Assembly (NCBI GenBank): GCA_028673005.1
Contig: CM054116.1
Location: 145,759,173 to 145,823,172, forward strand
Reading direction: 5' to 3'
DNA length: 64,000 nt
Origin: Tanypteryx hageni
Lineage: Eukaryota > Arthropoda > Insecta > Odonata > Petaluridae
Positions within the stretch are counted from its first letter, which is position 1; every line of letters begins with the position of its first letter. The notes under the pieces were generated by a model, which did not search any database, was not told the DNA's origin, and saw nothing but the letters and a program-made list of their open reading frames with translations. Positions 22,275-33,967 of this stretch are shown one piece after another. The translations under genes and the position numbers were made by a program.

Positions 22275-23466
22275 CTACCTAGTCACATTTGCTTGGTCTT
22301 TGGTCTTAGTGATCCCAGCTTTTCCCCTAGTAGTTACACCAGTGCCTATAATATTTACATCAACATTGGGAGCAGCAATAACATTTGCAGGTGCAGAGGG
22401 AGAGAGACACTCAGGAATAGAGGATGTGCACCGGGGTGGCATGTTGAGGTCAGAAGATGGGTGGGGAGTAATTTTAGATTTCATCTTTCTGGGTGGATAG
22501 AACTTACCCACACAAACACCATTGGGCCAATTTTTACTATCCAATAATTCGTCTAGTAGAGAAAGTGGGGTGCAAATTTTGAAGGAACAGCTGTTTTCAC
22601 TACATAGGAAACTTTCACAGGTTAAATTATCATCGTTGAATTGACTTGTGAGATTTAATAATATCATCACATGTCATGCTAGGATTTACTCGTCCAACAT
22701 ACAGCGGAATGCGACGAGGGCTGCCAGAGAAGTGATGCAAAATTTCAGAAGGCGAGTTTGTTCCGTAGATTATGGTCCGATGTTTACGTCTTGAATTTTT
22801 CCGCCTGACGGTTTTGAATCCATCCTCATCTACCATTGATGAGGTGTTTACAGATGAAATTGCTGGTGGGACAGGCGCAGCATCTTCGTTGATTACCGTT
22901 TGGTGCGATATATATTCACCCGATGTTATCTGACCACTTGAAGGTGGGGAAGGACGAGCTTGTTGCCGATCAGGGATTGCAATCTTCGGGGGCCATGACT
23001 TAACGGAAGTGTGACGGCCGTTGCCGGGTGCCTGGAATTCCCGATGTCGGTGACTCGAGGCATTTCAGTTCTCGCAGCATAACTCTCCTTTACTGGCCGC
23101 TCTTTCGCCATACTCGGCAAAGATGTAGTAGTTGGTTTCGTATTGGTATTTTCCATAGATAACAAGCCATGGTTAGGATTTAAGTTCCCACGACAGTGGT
23201 GCTTTTTAGGAGGCTTATGTCAGCCTTAAGCGTGGCAATATCTGCCGCCATGTTGGCTAGATGATTATGTACTTCGGTCAATTTGACAGAAGAAACAGCC
23301 AAATAATTGTAGGCGACTCACTAACCGCATTAATACAGAGCTCACTGATTTTCGGGCAGTTAACGTGAAAAACACGCATACAGAAACCGCATGCAATAAA
23401 CTTTTCCCCAATATTCAGAGGATTATTGCAAGAGCAGCAGTCGCCATGACCACAACATGCCGCCAT
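22275..23466 (-). pseudogene. CR1-like LINE ORF1 with PHD finger, broken
   Basis: Starts at the ATG at 23466 with MAACCGHGDCCSCNNPLNIG followed by CGFCMRVFHVNC, a PHD-type zinc finger with Cys/His spacing typical of CR1-group ORF1 proteins. Further down, at 22836-22630, is DGFKTVRRKNSRRKHRTIIY followed by IPLYVGRVNPSMTCDDI, an RRM-like region also typical of these ORF1s. 23165-22926 and 22670-22275 are linker and C-terminal pieces in other frames. Several frame breaks. Confidence 0.7.
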
Positions 23467-24117
23467 CTTTATAAAATAATGTGTAATAATGCAGGTTTGG
23501 TGGAGCCAGTCATTACCGGCTTCCTTAATCAGCTTACCAGCAAAGCTATAAAGCTGTCATTAGCAATTTAATCAATAATTTACGTTTTGCCCATCGGCAA
23601 GTGTTAGGCAGCGAGGCAGGCTGTGAAGCCGTTCTCAGTTGCCTAAGTCATCTGCATTCATAAGAGATGGGAGGAGAGAAACCCAGTGCCAGCATTAGCC
23701 TACTCTTGCGAAATACACCAGGGGGGCCAACTGCTTAACGTCCCTTCCGAAGGACAGAGTGTTGATTTGTGCGATCTCCTCAATATTTCTTGTGGTCTCG
23801 TTTTCTCATCCTCGTCGCCTAATAGCAACGCACAAATAAAGGGCCGGAATCTTAAGGTGAGGCCAACACTCAAACCACACCGCCGGATCCCTCTTATATA
23901 TAAAATATAAAAATCGTTCCATATATTTAGGGTAAAATGAGGTGGGAGAGGGAGACAGGAGGAGTTACAAAGAAAATGAATGGAAGGTAATTGAATAAGC
24001 GGTTAGGAAAAGGAAGGGGTTGGAAAAGAAGGCGAAAGCAACATAGTAGCAAAATGTTACAAAAAGTTACAAAAACTTGGTAAAAGGGCCAAAGACAACA
24101 ATGTTGATACAAAGTAC
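23467..24117. other. LINE 5' end and unassigned spacer
   Basis: The LINE 5' UTR probably ends near 23490-23590. Around 23640-23900 the sequence is of middling GC with no recognisable gene or repeat. 23927-24110 is a purine-rich plus strand (pyrimidine-rich minus strand), probably the 3' UTR of the Penelope fragment that follows on the minus strand. Confidence 0.35.
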
Positions 24118-24944
24118 TTACAAAATATTTGGTAAGCTAAATAGAGGAGAATGATTGTGGAAAAGGTATTCATTTAAGAGAAGCGAGTCTTTACAAATAA
24201 TTATCTCTAGCTGTTCAAGAGCATCCAATTTGCGACCTTTAATTTCAAAGTGGAGGAATTTATGGTTGAAGTAACTATGATGATTGAGGTTTAAAAGATG
24301 TTTCGCAAATTGAGAATTCAAATTATTTAAACGAAAGTATCGCTTATGTTCCTTAATCCTCTTGTCAAAACTCCTCCCCGTTTGGCCGATGTAGACCGCT
24401 CTGCAATCATCACAAGCAAGTTTATAAACACCACTTCTTAATGACAACTGTATCGGGTATTTAGCATTATGAAATAATTTGGAAAAGTAACCGGGGAGTA
24501 GAAAGCAGGTTTAAGTTTGAGTTTAGGAAAAAGCTCGGACAATTTATAAGAAATGTTTCCTAAAATTGGGAGTCTGCGCCAACTTAGAGGTTTGGGGGTG
24601 AGATTAAGTGGAAAAGAAACGATTTTTTGGGAGGCAATAAGAAAACGTTTTTTAGAGATAATTTTTTCGATTAAACCAGTTTGGTAGCCATTATTGATAG
24701 CGATCTGTTTAATGGTGTTAAGTTCTATAAGGAAATTGGGTTTAGAAAGGGGTATACTAAGAAGGCGCTGAAGCATAGAATGAAAAGAAGCATGTTTGTG
24801 AGAAAAATGATGGGAAGAGTGATTGGGAATAACCTGATCAGTGTAAATTTGTAGAAGTAACAAAGTTCTTTTTTCAATATAGGTAAGTAAAATGCATTTG
24901 AAAAAAATTACCTTCTTACACAGAATATTTTGGTGTAATTCCAC
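24118..24944 (-). pseudogene. Penelope-like element 3' fragment with GIY-YIG endonuclease
   Basis: In minus orientation 24944-24438 encodes the region between reverse transcriptase and endonuclease (FHSMLQRLLSIPLSKPNFLI, LNTIKQIAINNGYQ, WRRLPILGNISYKL). 24447-24118 encodes a GIY-YIG domain: SGVYKLACDDCRAVYIGQTG, RSFDKRIKEHKR, FAKHLLNLNHH and the catalytic glutamate region LDALEQLEIIICKD. A frame shift lies between them near 24440. The reverse transcriptase is missing, so this is a 5'-truncated copy. It belongs to a different Penelope lineage from the elements at 26-36 kb, judging by the GIY-YIG sequence. Confidence 0.75.
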
Positions 24945-25812
24945 TTTATGGCGTTATTGTTGCTGTTGTCATCACGCAAAAAGATGTGTGCATACATGGA
25001 AGTCAGAGACACTCTTTTTGATTCACATTATTATGTCAAATCAAATTAAGAGTTATAAAAACTCTCAGGATAAAATCTTTGAATTATTGTTTAACTGCAT
25101 AACTGGGGTAAGCGGAGATATCTGCTGCTCAAAGTCACTTCCATGGTGGGGAGCGTGGATATATCCACTCTCCAAGAAAATTCTTCTACTTCGATGGGGA
25201 GAGCAAATAAATCCGCAATCTATTACTTCCTTACCCTGGGGGATCCTGCTATCTGCTGTATACTTTTAAAACTACATAGAACCAAAAAGACACTTCTTAC
25301 ACTCACTCTTGTTTTAGTCAGACCATGTCATAATGACACAATATATTGTTAAAGGCTAAAGGAGTATTTAACCTTTATTAATCTTAGCCAAAGTTATTGA
25401 GCTACTATCAATTACAATAAATTGTGACAAGCACATCTCTGTCTGATCTTCAGGGGGTAGGTTACACGATTTTGGAGTGAAAAACCACATGTGATGTTCC
25501 TTTTTGAGCAACAAATGTATTCACAAAATGAAAGAAACAAAGATACAATAAAACAATATGGCTTCCTGTGGAGTTGTACAACCGTGATCCCGTTGTGACC
25601 AGATCCTTTGGTCTCATAATTCACGGTTAGTTCGAGTTTTCACCAGAAAGTATGCTTCGCGTCGCGCGTCAGCTGATCGAGCAGGAGATTCAAGATTGAA
25701 CCGAGGAGGGGAGCTAGAGAGGATAAGCCAACCTAGAGAGAGTGAGGAGAGAGAGCAAGGAGTATACCAGTTGAATTGGTTATGTGGCGCGGCATCACCA
25801 CTTGACTTCCTT
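24945..25812. other. unassigned spacer
   Basis: No gene recognised. 25640-25760 is a GA-rich stretch (CGAGGAGGGGAGCTAGAGAG) that, with the minisatellite and the GTTGGCGGGGAGGAGGAACG phrase near 26405, could belong to an LTR-retrotransposon leader, but I cannot show paired LTRs. Confidence 0.3.
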
Positions 25813-26222
25813 CATGATTAATGAATTATGTTATTTCAACCCTCTTTGTGCTTGAATAATTCCATTTGAATTCTCTCTGTCTGATATGATAACTCACGAT
25901 TAGTGAATTATGTTTATTTAATTCTCTATGTGCTTGAATAATGCCATTTGAATTTTCTTTGTTTGATATTATGATTCATGATTAGTGAAGTATGTGATTT
26001 CAATTCTCTTTGTGCTTGAATAATGCCATTTGAATTCTCTCTGTCTGATATGATAACTCATGATTAATGAATTATGTTATTTCAATCCTCTTTGTGCTTG
26101 AATAATTCCATTTGAACTCTCTTTGTTTGATATTATAATTCATGATTAGTGATTTATGTGATTTCAATTCTCTTTGTGCTTGAGTCATGCTATTTAAATT
26201 CACCTTGTGCCTGATATTGTAA
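25813..26222 (+). repeat. 82-bp minisatellite, five copies
   Basis: Unit starts at 25813, 25895, 25977, 26059 and 26141, exactly 82 bp apart. Each unit carries CATGATTA(A/G)TGAATTATG, CTCTTTGTGCTTGAATAAT and CATTTGAATTCTCT blocks. Alternate units share variants (CTGTCTGATATGATAACT versus TTGTTTGATATTATAATT), pointing to a 164-bp higher-order dimer. Confidence 0.9.
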
Positions 26223-26434
26223 TTAATGACTGGTTAACTACATTATATTGGTTATATGGATTAGATATAATAAATGCATTGTTTTTTATTTGTGAAGCTT
26301 CCTTCCCTGATGTGCGGCCGTCTCACAAACGTGAGTGAGCATTGTTAGGACCTAAACCCCACGGAACTGCGAGTTAGTCAAGGCAAATAAAGAGAGTCAG
26401 AAGTTGGCGGGGAGGAGGAACGTGACAATATAAG

Positions 26435-26624
26435 TTACTCTCTCTCCATCACTGATGAAGGGCATATGCCCGAAAAGCTATCGTGTTTTTGTGTTTTGTA
26501 CGTGTCTCTTCGACGCCCCCAGCCGCCTGCCAACTTGATCCTCAACTTGGTGTCCACTGTGCTTCCTTCAACACCATGTTGCCACCCTCATCACTACCAT
26601 TCCTTTTTATTCAGTTTATATATA
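26435..26624 (+). repeat. Penelope pseudo-LTR with hammerhead motif
   Basis: Carries the block ACGTGTCTCTTCGACGCCCCC, CTGCCAACTTGATCCTCAACTTGG and TTGCCACCCTCATCACTACC, shared with the repeats at 27885-28155, 31147-31425 and 33590-33890. It is cut at the TATATA end by the pogo-type element at 26625. Confidence 0.8.
26440..26495 (+). ncRNA. hammerhead ribozyme motif with intact core
   Basis: Reads CACTGATGAAGGGCATATGCCCGAAAAGC. Core CTGATGA and GAAA are both present around a perfect 4-bp stem II (GGGC/GCCC) with an ATAT loop. Of the motifs in this window it has the cleanest core. Such ribozymes process Penelope transcripts at the pseudo-LTR. Confidence 0.65.
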
Positions 26625-27863
26625 CAGCAAAACCCCTTATTTACACTTCTCTTGGGACCTGAGAAAGTGTAAATTGTTGGCAAGTGCAAATTGAGGGAAA
26701 AGAAAAAATTGCTAATGATTTTCCTTTTAAATTCGCTCATTTGTTACATTGAATAACAATAAAATCGGTGTTAAAAGAGCTAATTTTAGAAAAAGTATAT
26801 CTATTGATTCATTTACTTAACCGGCACACTATTTTAATAATAATACATAATATTAAAATATGAGCTGAATTAAAATGCTAGTACGTAGAGTATGCTTGGG
26901 TTTCCATTACGTTCCCCACATTAAATTTGTCTGGATAATTGTAGGTAGGTATATTTAATTCAAGAACATCATACTTTTTCGAAACTTGAATATTGTTTGT
27001 TTTTTCCGCCTCCTGTGCTATGACTATTTTAAATTCATGTCATAACTTCGTCAGATTCCTCTGTTAACCTGGGATTTGGAAGAACCTTTTTTCTCAACAT
27101 GATCAGCATCCTTTTTGTCACCCATTCTTCAAATAACGAATTGGTAAAAACTCGCTAAGGTAGGCACAAAGAATACGCCGACGCACTGATAGCTTCAATT
27201 CAATGACTAATGAGGAGATCGGCCGCCGGCTGAACTCGATCTATTCTCGTCTCAGACGCTTTTCAAGTACATTGTAACAAGTAGTACGCCTAATGTGTCT
27301 CCAGTGTAACAAGCATATTGTACTTAACAGACGTGCAGAATGTACGGTGACTTTTCGAAACAAGATTTTAGTATCTTTTAATATCACTAGTACGTACTCG
27401 AATATAACGCGGGAGTTACTTTTAAAATTTTATTTTTTGTAAAAAAATATCGCGTTATATTCGAGACAATACGGTAATTTAAACGTATTTTCGTCTATAA
27501 GTACGCTGTTCCCGAGTTAAGGGAGTTAAGGGAGTGCTATTTTGAAATGAAAGTTCATATTTCTGCCTCTGGGAGCGCTGTTACTACTCTGCCGCCGTTT
27601 TCGAAATCTTCGCCCAAAAGAATACGGATTTTTTTGCAAAGCTAACTCGAAAAATGTTAAAAACTGTTGGAAATCGCATGCTAAATTGTTTTTAAAAAAT
27701 TGGAAATTCTAACGTAAAATGACGCGAATAGCGGAAAAACTTAAAATGAAATAACGTAAATACAAGGTTTTACTTACATTGGAATCATAGGAAAATTGAT
27801 GGGACCCATATAAAATGTTCTAAATAGCGGGATATTCCGATAACGTAAATACGGGGTTTTACT
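26625..27863. mobile_element. non-coding pogo/Tigger-type DNA transposon with terminal inverted repeats
   Basis: Left end CAGCAAAACCCCTTATTTAC and right end GTAAATACGGGGTTTTACTA are inverted repeats over 20 bp with few mismatches, and TA lies on both sides. The interior, about 1.2 kb, has no transposase. A small palindrome (CTCGAATATAACGCG and CGCGTTATATTCGAG) at about 27397-27466 may be a nested smaller element. The element lies between a Penelope pseudo-LTR and the next copy in the same array. Confidence 0.75.
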
Positions 27864-27944
27864 ATAAATATATATACCCCTCCTACTCCCCACCTCCTCC
27901 AATCATCAACCTTCCCACATCACCCTGTCATTCCCCGCCCAGTG

Positions 27945-27995
27945 TGTCACTTTACGTTACTCTTTCGCTGAAGAAGAGCTTAGGCCCGATTAGCT
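27945..27995 (+). ncRNA. decayed hammerhead motif in pseudo-LTR
   Basis: CGCTGAAGAAGAGCTTAGGCCCGATTAGC occupies the position of the motif at 26440, but the core is altered (CTGAAGA for CTGATGA and CGATTAG in place of GAAA). Probably inactive. Confidence 0.4.
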
Positions 27996-28233
27996 TGCGT
28001 GTGTTTTTGTGTTTGTGTCTTTTACGTGTCTCTTCGACGCCCCCAGCAGCCTGCCAGCTTGGTCCTCAGCTTGGTGAGTGTCCGCTGGGCTTCCCTCAAC
28101 ACCTTGTTGCCACCCTCATCACTACCTTTTCTTTTCCTTTAGTTAATATATATACCGTCCTTTTTTCTCCTTTTTTGTCTATATCTTTATGTTTCTTTCC
28201 TGTCGTCTTTTCCTCTTATCTTTCTCTTCCACC

Positions 28234-31077
28234 ATGGAACTGACCCGTCTCCGTTATCATCTCCGTAGACACATTACCCTCAACTGCCAGATTGAATTCC
28301 TCAACTCCTGCCTTGCACTTGGACTCACCCCCAAATGCCTCACCATCAGAATTCCTCTTTCAGGTCTTCCTCCCCCTATCCGCGCTTCCCTAGCCCTCAC
28401 GTATCACCTCGCCTCTATCCACCTTATCCTTTCCACCATACACCATTATACCACCCTCTCTAACTCCCACTTCGCTAATTGTAAATCTCTCGTTCTTTAT
28501 CTTCGTCATTCTTCGCAATCCATATCCGACCTTCGTGCCGCTTTCCTTCAAGCGGCTAATGATATCACCGCACATCGCAACAGACTTCTCCGTAAACTCT
28601 CTCTGCTTTGCGTCCAGCACCTCAAACTTGGTCTTCCCCTTCCGTTCATAACAGCTGGCGAGGTCAACAAACCACCTCCTTCCCAGCCACAGATCGGCCA
28701 AACTCCCTGCCTTTTGGACCTCCTGGGATTCCCAACGCCACCATCACTTCATATCCTGAAAAAGACCCACACTTTCCTAACCCGCAAACCTTTGAAGCGC
28801 TCATATTTTTCGCACACTCCTGCCACTACCTCTTCATCTTGCCAACCAGATGAAGTCTTGAACCTTTCCTCCCAGGTACTTACCCCTGCCGAGAATGAAC
28901 TCCTCTCATGCGGCCTTTCCTTTTGTCCCACCACCAAATTTGATCATTTTCGCCTCCTTGCCGACGTCCAGTCCTTTGCCCGACACTACGTCTAAAAACT
29001 AACCCTCCCAAAGAAGACTCTCTCACCTCTGCCAACCCAAAACTCCCTACGGCCTTGCGCTTACCTTTTCCATCTTCACACATCCTTCCCAATACATTCC
29101 ACCCACCCTTCCTTCCCTACACCCGGTCGAACAATACCTCAATTATATCCTTTCCAGAATCTCCCAACCTAACTTTTCCGATCTTATCGACCATACAGGT
29201 AATCTTACCAGACGTGAAAGGCATGCCATTTCCACACTCAAACATCTTGACCATATCATCATCCTCCCTGCCGACAAGGGCACCACCACGGTTGTGATGG
29301 ATCGCGCCAAATATAACGAGGAAGCCGAGCGCCAACTTTCTGACGAAACCTCTTACCATCACCTTACTTCCAACCCCACAGACCACCACTCCTACCAAAT
29401 TTCATCCTATCTTCATTCCTCAGGCAGACAGGAAGGCCTTTCCGATTCTGCCATTGCTCTAATGATCCCCAAAAACCCCGCACACCCGCATTCTACCTTC
29501 TCCCTAAAATCCATAAACCCAACATCCCCGGCCGCCCCATTGTTGCCAGCTTTAATTCCCCTACAGAACGCATCTCCGCCTTCGTTGACTCCCACCTACA
29601 ACCTCTCATTCGTCAATTCCCTTCCTTCATCCAAGACACTAACCACTTTCTCAAACGTCTCAAACACCTCCCCTTTCCTCTCCAACCCAATACCATTTTG
29701 GCCACTATCGATGTCTGTTTCCTCTACACAAACATCCCCCACGATGATGGACTCTCTGCCCTTAGTAAACTCCTGGACTCAAGACCACCCGACGCTACAC
29801 CTTCCTCCCATTTCTTATTAGACTTGGCAGCAATGGTGCTCAAATTGAACAACTTCTCTTTCTATGGTCGTCACTACCTTCAAATTAGAGGCACTGCGAT
29901 GGGCACCCGAATGGCGCCTTCATACGCCAATTGCTACCTTGGAGAATGGGAAAGACTCTTCCTCAACGTTCCACTCAGACCACTTTTGTGGCTGAGATAC
30001 ATCGACGATGTCTTCCTCATTTGGATGCATGGACCTGACTCTCTCCTTTCCTTTCTCTCGCGTCTCTCCTCCCTTCCTTCACTGTCCTTCACCCACCAAT
30101 CCTCTACCTCCCACATCACATTCCTGGATGTCGATCTTTACCTTCAAGACAGCAAAATCTGCACCTGTGTTCACATCAAACCCACCAACAGCCTCCAATA
30201 CCTCCACTTTGATAGCTGCCACCCCCTTCATACCAAAACCTCTATCCCCTATGCTCTTGCTCGTCGAGGATGGAGGCTTTGTTCCGATAGAGCATCCCTT
30301 CTAGAGTATTACTCTGTCCTCGAGGATGCTCTTCTCAAACGTGGTTACCCTCCAGTCTTGGTCCGCGAACAGATCCATAGGGCGATGACGCCTACCCACA
30401 ATGGATCTCATCCTCACACACCCACTATTCCTGCATCTAACCCTCCACTCACTCTTACGACACTTTTCCTTCCTGGTATCCACGAAGCTCTCAAAACAAT
30501 CATTCATGCTGCCCACCCAATTCTTACCTCTTCCTCCCATCAGTCCCTCTTTATCAACCTTTTTGCCAATCCTCCGCTCCTCTCCTTCCGCCGGCCCCCA
30601 AATTTGGGAAATATCTTGTGGAGGAAGGAACTTCCCACTTCTACCACGCTTCTTGCAATAGGTTCCCACCCCTGCGGAAAACCTCGCTGCCTCACTTGCC
30701 CTATCCACCTACCATCATCTTCTTTCTCGAGTCCCTCCACCAACATCACCTACCCCATCACCTCCAGAAGCAACTGCACCACCCGTAACGTCATTTACCT
30801 CCTTACCTGCATCCTTTGTCCCGCGTTTTACGTAGGCCTCACCAACAATCCGTTAAACATCTGAATGAACGGTCACCGGAATAGCGTTTCTCTCAGACGC
30901 CCCATCCCAGTTGCATTACATGCTAATACCCACAATGTTCCCTTTAATAGTTGCTACAATGTTAGGATTATTCGCGCTTTACCCTATGACACTCCTGCCC
31001 CCCTTCTCCGACACTGGGAACTAGCACATATCCATCTTCACGACTCTTTCTCTCCGCCTGGCCTCAACCTCCGCTAA
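28234..31077 (+). pseudogene. Penelope-like reverse transcriptase / GIY-YIG polyprotein, broken
   Basis: Start at ATG 28234 (MELTRLRYHLRRHITLNCQI). The N-terminal region has no known domain. The RT begins with PADKGTTTVVMDR (about 29267-29310) and continues through ATIDVCFLYTNIPHDDG (about 29701), IRGTAMGTRMAPSYAN (about 29886) and the catalytic box YIDDVFLIW (about 29998). The 388-codon frame 29698-30864 then runs into the GIY-YIG nuclease (NVIYLLTCILCPAFYVGLTN). A TGA at 30862-30864 interrupts the nuclease, which continues MNGHRNSVSLRRP to 31077. Further breaks lie near 28985, 29110 and 29475. The GIY-YIG nuclease is thought to nick the target for priming. Element 2 shares the break near 29110 (its equivalent at about 34850), so that break was probably inherited. 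Confidence 0.85.
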
Positions 31078-31146
31078 CCCTATTAGCCCCCTTACAATGT
31101 TTCCTTGTAACTATTCGGACTCTACCTCATCACACTCCCTCTTTAT

Positions 31147-31420
31147 TGGCTATCCACCCCTCCTACTCCCCACCTCCTCCAATCATCAACCTTCCCACAT
31201 CACCCTGTCATTCCCCGCCCAGTGTGTCACTTTACGTTACTCTTTCGCTGAAGAAGGGCTTAGGCCCGATAAGCTTGCATGTGTTTTTGTGTTCGTGTTT
31301 TACGTGTCTCTTCGACGCCCCCAGCAGCCTGCCAGCTTGGTCCTCAACTTGGTGAGTGTCCGCTGGGCTTCCCTCAACACCTTGTTGCCACCCTCATCAC
31401 TACCTTTTCTTTTCCTTTAG

Positions 31421-31425
<5 letters not shown>
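31147..31425 (+). repeat. right pseudo-LTR of Penelope element 1, with hammerhead-like motif
   Basis: Direct copy of 27885-28155. It contains CGCTGAAGAAGGGCTTAGGCCCGATAAGC, a hammerhead-like core with an intact stem II but an altered CTGATGA box and altered GAAA. Confidence 0.75.

Positions 31426-31500
<75 letters not shown>
31424..31500 (+). repeat. TA/CA microsatellite
   Basis: About 55 bp of TA dinucleotides followed by a CA run. It marks the 3' end of Penelope element 1. Confidence 0.95.
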
Positions 31501-31866
31501 GTGAAACTCTGTTATAAGAAGACCCAAGGGACTGAAGAATATAGCTCGTTATTAACGTTACTCATTATATCCGTTATTGTAGGTACTTAGGTACTTTTGC
31601 TGTTACTCACTACTTTTATCACTTACATATATACTTATGGAAAAGGGACTAAAACAACAACGGATCAAAATAGCCTACAATTACACGACATTTTTTTCCA
31701 TATGGTCGACACAGTTGTTGAGTTTAGTTTTAACTTTTTGCAAATGGATGCATTGCTTGCTCCATTAACTTATTAATAATTTCCATATTCTCGCTGACTG
31801 TCAACATTTTTCTTTTCTGCCCTGCCATTTCAGGGTAAAAAAAGAACTGAATTTAACACAGCAAGA
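31499..31866 (+). other. fragment with a pogo-type terminus
   Basis: Starts CAGTGAAACTCTGTTATAAG directly after the microsatellite, resembling the pogo-type ends at 6331 and 26625. The GTTATT/GTTATA phrases that follow could be subterminal repeats. No partner end was recognised before the next repeat family begins at about 31870. Confidence 0.4.
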
Positions 31867-31869
31867 CAC

Positions 31870-33395
31870 AACCTTTGGTTTAATTATGCCACACATTTCT
31901 GCCAATATTTAAATTTGTAGCACATTTAGAAGCGAAATAACATTTATCTGTTTAAAATTAATTCATTTTTAATTGCCGCTATAAATATTTCATGGATGCT
32001 CTGAAACGTTACTTTGTTTGTATATACCAATCTCTATATAACTTAAAATTTTCAGGGACCTATCTTGCCCCATAGTATCTAAACATTTACTTATTTGTTT
32101 AAATTTTATGACTAGTTTACAGCCAAACAAATTAAAATATCAAAATTTGTATAATGCGAATTTTGTTTTTATACAAATTTTACCTAAAATAAAAATTATA
32201 GCTCCGTAGCCCATATGGAAGTACATAAAACCTTGAACATTTGTTTAAATAATTTCGAATTTTTTGCGGCTGCATTGACGAACTATTTCACGATTTTCGT
32301 TTTTTCTAGTTGGTTTTTCACCTAATCGTACTTATGTAAAAATTTCCAATCTCCAGCTCTTATGGAAGTACCTGAACATTAGTATCCTCCTATATGTATC
32401 ATTATATATAGACAGAGGAGGATAACATATAGGAGGATACTAATGATTAGGCACTTCCAGATGAGCTGGAGATTTGACATTTTTTTCTTAGGTAGGATTT
32501 TTGAAAAACCGACTAGAAAAACGAAAATCTTGAAAAAGTGCAATAATGCGGCCCCTAAAAATTCGCAATTGTTTAAACGAATTTTCAAGGTTTATGTATT
32601 TCCGAATGTGCTACGGGGCTCAAATTTTTTTAGAGGTAGGATTTGTAAAAAAAACGAAATAGGGATAATAGAAATTTTGATATTTTAATTTGTGTTGCCG
32701 TTAAAAATTCTTAAATTTTAAACAAATAGATAACTGTTTAGGTATTACGGAAAGAGCTAGGAAGCTGAAATTTTCAAGTTATTTACAGAGTAATGCATTT
32801 GCAGAAATAAACATTTGAATACCTCCATAAATATATTGCGGCGACCGTTAAAAATGTTTAAAATTTAAAAATATTATTTCTCTTATAGAAGTACTACAAC
32901 TTTAAAATTTGGCAAGAATGTGTAGCATTAGTATCCCATAATGGAGAAAGTATAAAATTCTTAAAATTGCAAAGTTGGGGGATTTTCAATCTATTATTTT
33001 TACATAAGGGAAAAACGAAAATCACTGCGGAGGTGAAATATTTAAAATTAAAAAAATATTTGTATTGATGAAATATTTGTCGAAAAAATGAATGTTTTTT
33101 CAAGGGGAGATGATATGCTTGCAGAATGCAAGCACCTTCTACTGGTCATTATAAATAGACGTTTCTTACAGTAGAGGAGGATATAAGATACTAGTAGAAG
33201 GTGCTTGCATACTGCAAGCATTTCATCTCACCTTGAAAAAACATTAATTTTTCAGACAGATATTTCATCACTACAAATATTCTATTAATTCTAAAGATTT
33301 CACCTCCACAGCAATTTTCGTTTTTCCCACATGTAAAAATAATAGTTTAAAACAATCCCCAAATGTTGCAATTTTTAACATTTTCCACTTTCCAC
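31870..33395. repeat. AT-rich interspersed repeat, copy 3 (palindromic)
   Basis: 31870-32400 is minus orientation, 32425-33150 plus, and 33180-33395 minus again. The junction at about 32385-32440 reads AGTATCCTCCTATATG ... CATATAGGAGGATACT, a clear mirror point; the second junction joins CTTGCAGAATGCAAGCACC to its own complement (GGTGCTTGCATACTGCAAG). The same sequence blocks as the copies at 4222 and 8740. The third arm is cut by Penelope sequence at about 33400. Confidence 0.75.
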
Positions 33396-33399
33396 TTAC

Positions 33400-33540
33400 A
33401 ATGTAAGGGTTATTCGCGCCTTACCCAATGACACTCATGCCCCACTTCTCCGACATTGGGAACTAGCCCATATTCATCTTCTTGATTCTTTCTCCCCACC
33501 TGACCACAACCTCCGCTAACCCTATTAGCCCCCTTGCAAT
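33400..33540 (+). pseudogene. Penelope-like element 3' tail, third copy
   Basis: Starting GGGTTATTCGCGCCTTACCC it matches 30962-31085 of element 1 (the end of the GIY-YIG coding region and the start of the 3' UTR). It ends beside a pseudo-LTR that leads into element 2, so two Penelope copies lie head to tail here with the upstream one almost wholly lost. Confidence 0.75.
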
Positions 33541-33589
33541 GTCTCCTCTGTTACGTTGTGGCTATTTGCGCTTTACCTTACCACACTCC

Positions 33590-33890
33590 CTCCTCATTGG
33601 CTATCCGCCCTTCCCACTCCCCGCCACCTTCGATCATCAACCTTTCCACATCACCCTGTTATTCACCGCCCAGTGTGTCACTTTCAGTTACTCTATCGCT
33701 GAAGAAGGGCATAGGCAAGATAAGCTTTCGTTTTTTGGTTGTGTGCGTGTTTTTTACCTGTATCTCTTTGAGGCCCCCAGTAGCCTGCCAACTTAGTCCT
33801 ACTCTTGATAAGGGTCCAATGGGCTTCCTTCAACTCCTTGTTGCCACCCTCATCACTACCTTTTCTTTTCCTTAAGTTAATATATATACC
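33590..33890 (+). repeat. Penelope pseudo-LTR at the element 2 start, decayed hammerhead
   Basis: Same repeat as 27885-28155 and 31147-31425. The hammerhead-like core at about 33695 (CGCTGAAGAAGGGCATAGGC, then AAGATAAGC) has lost both stem II pairing and GAAA. Confidence 0.7.
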
Positions 33891-33967
33891 ATCCTTTTTT
33901 CTCCTTTTTTGTCTATATCTTTACGTTTCTTTCCTGTCGTCTTTTCCTCTTATCTTTCTCTTCCACC

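Larger units (their letters stand above)
27870..31425 (+). mobile_element. Penelope-like element 1 with direct pseudo-LTRs
   Basis: Direct repeats at about 27885-28155 and 31147-31425 (both with CCTCCTACTCCCCACCTCCTC, CGACGCCCCCAGCAGCCTGC and TTGCCACCCTCATCACTACC) bracket the coding sequence at 28234-31077. This is the pseudo-LTR layout of Penelope-like elements. The right repeat is followed by a long TA run. Confidence 0.85.

Noticed and set aside
22228..22547. Plus ORFs at 22228-22500 and 22251-22547
   Set aside because: They lie antisense to the LINE ORF1 and have no domain.
28390..28701. Minus-strand ORFs across the Penelope copies (for example 28390-28701 and 34094-34435), near-identical between copies
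   Set aside because: They are antisense shadows of the polyprotein N-terminal region; conservation follows from the duplicated plus-strand gene.
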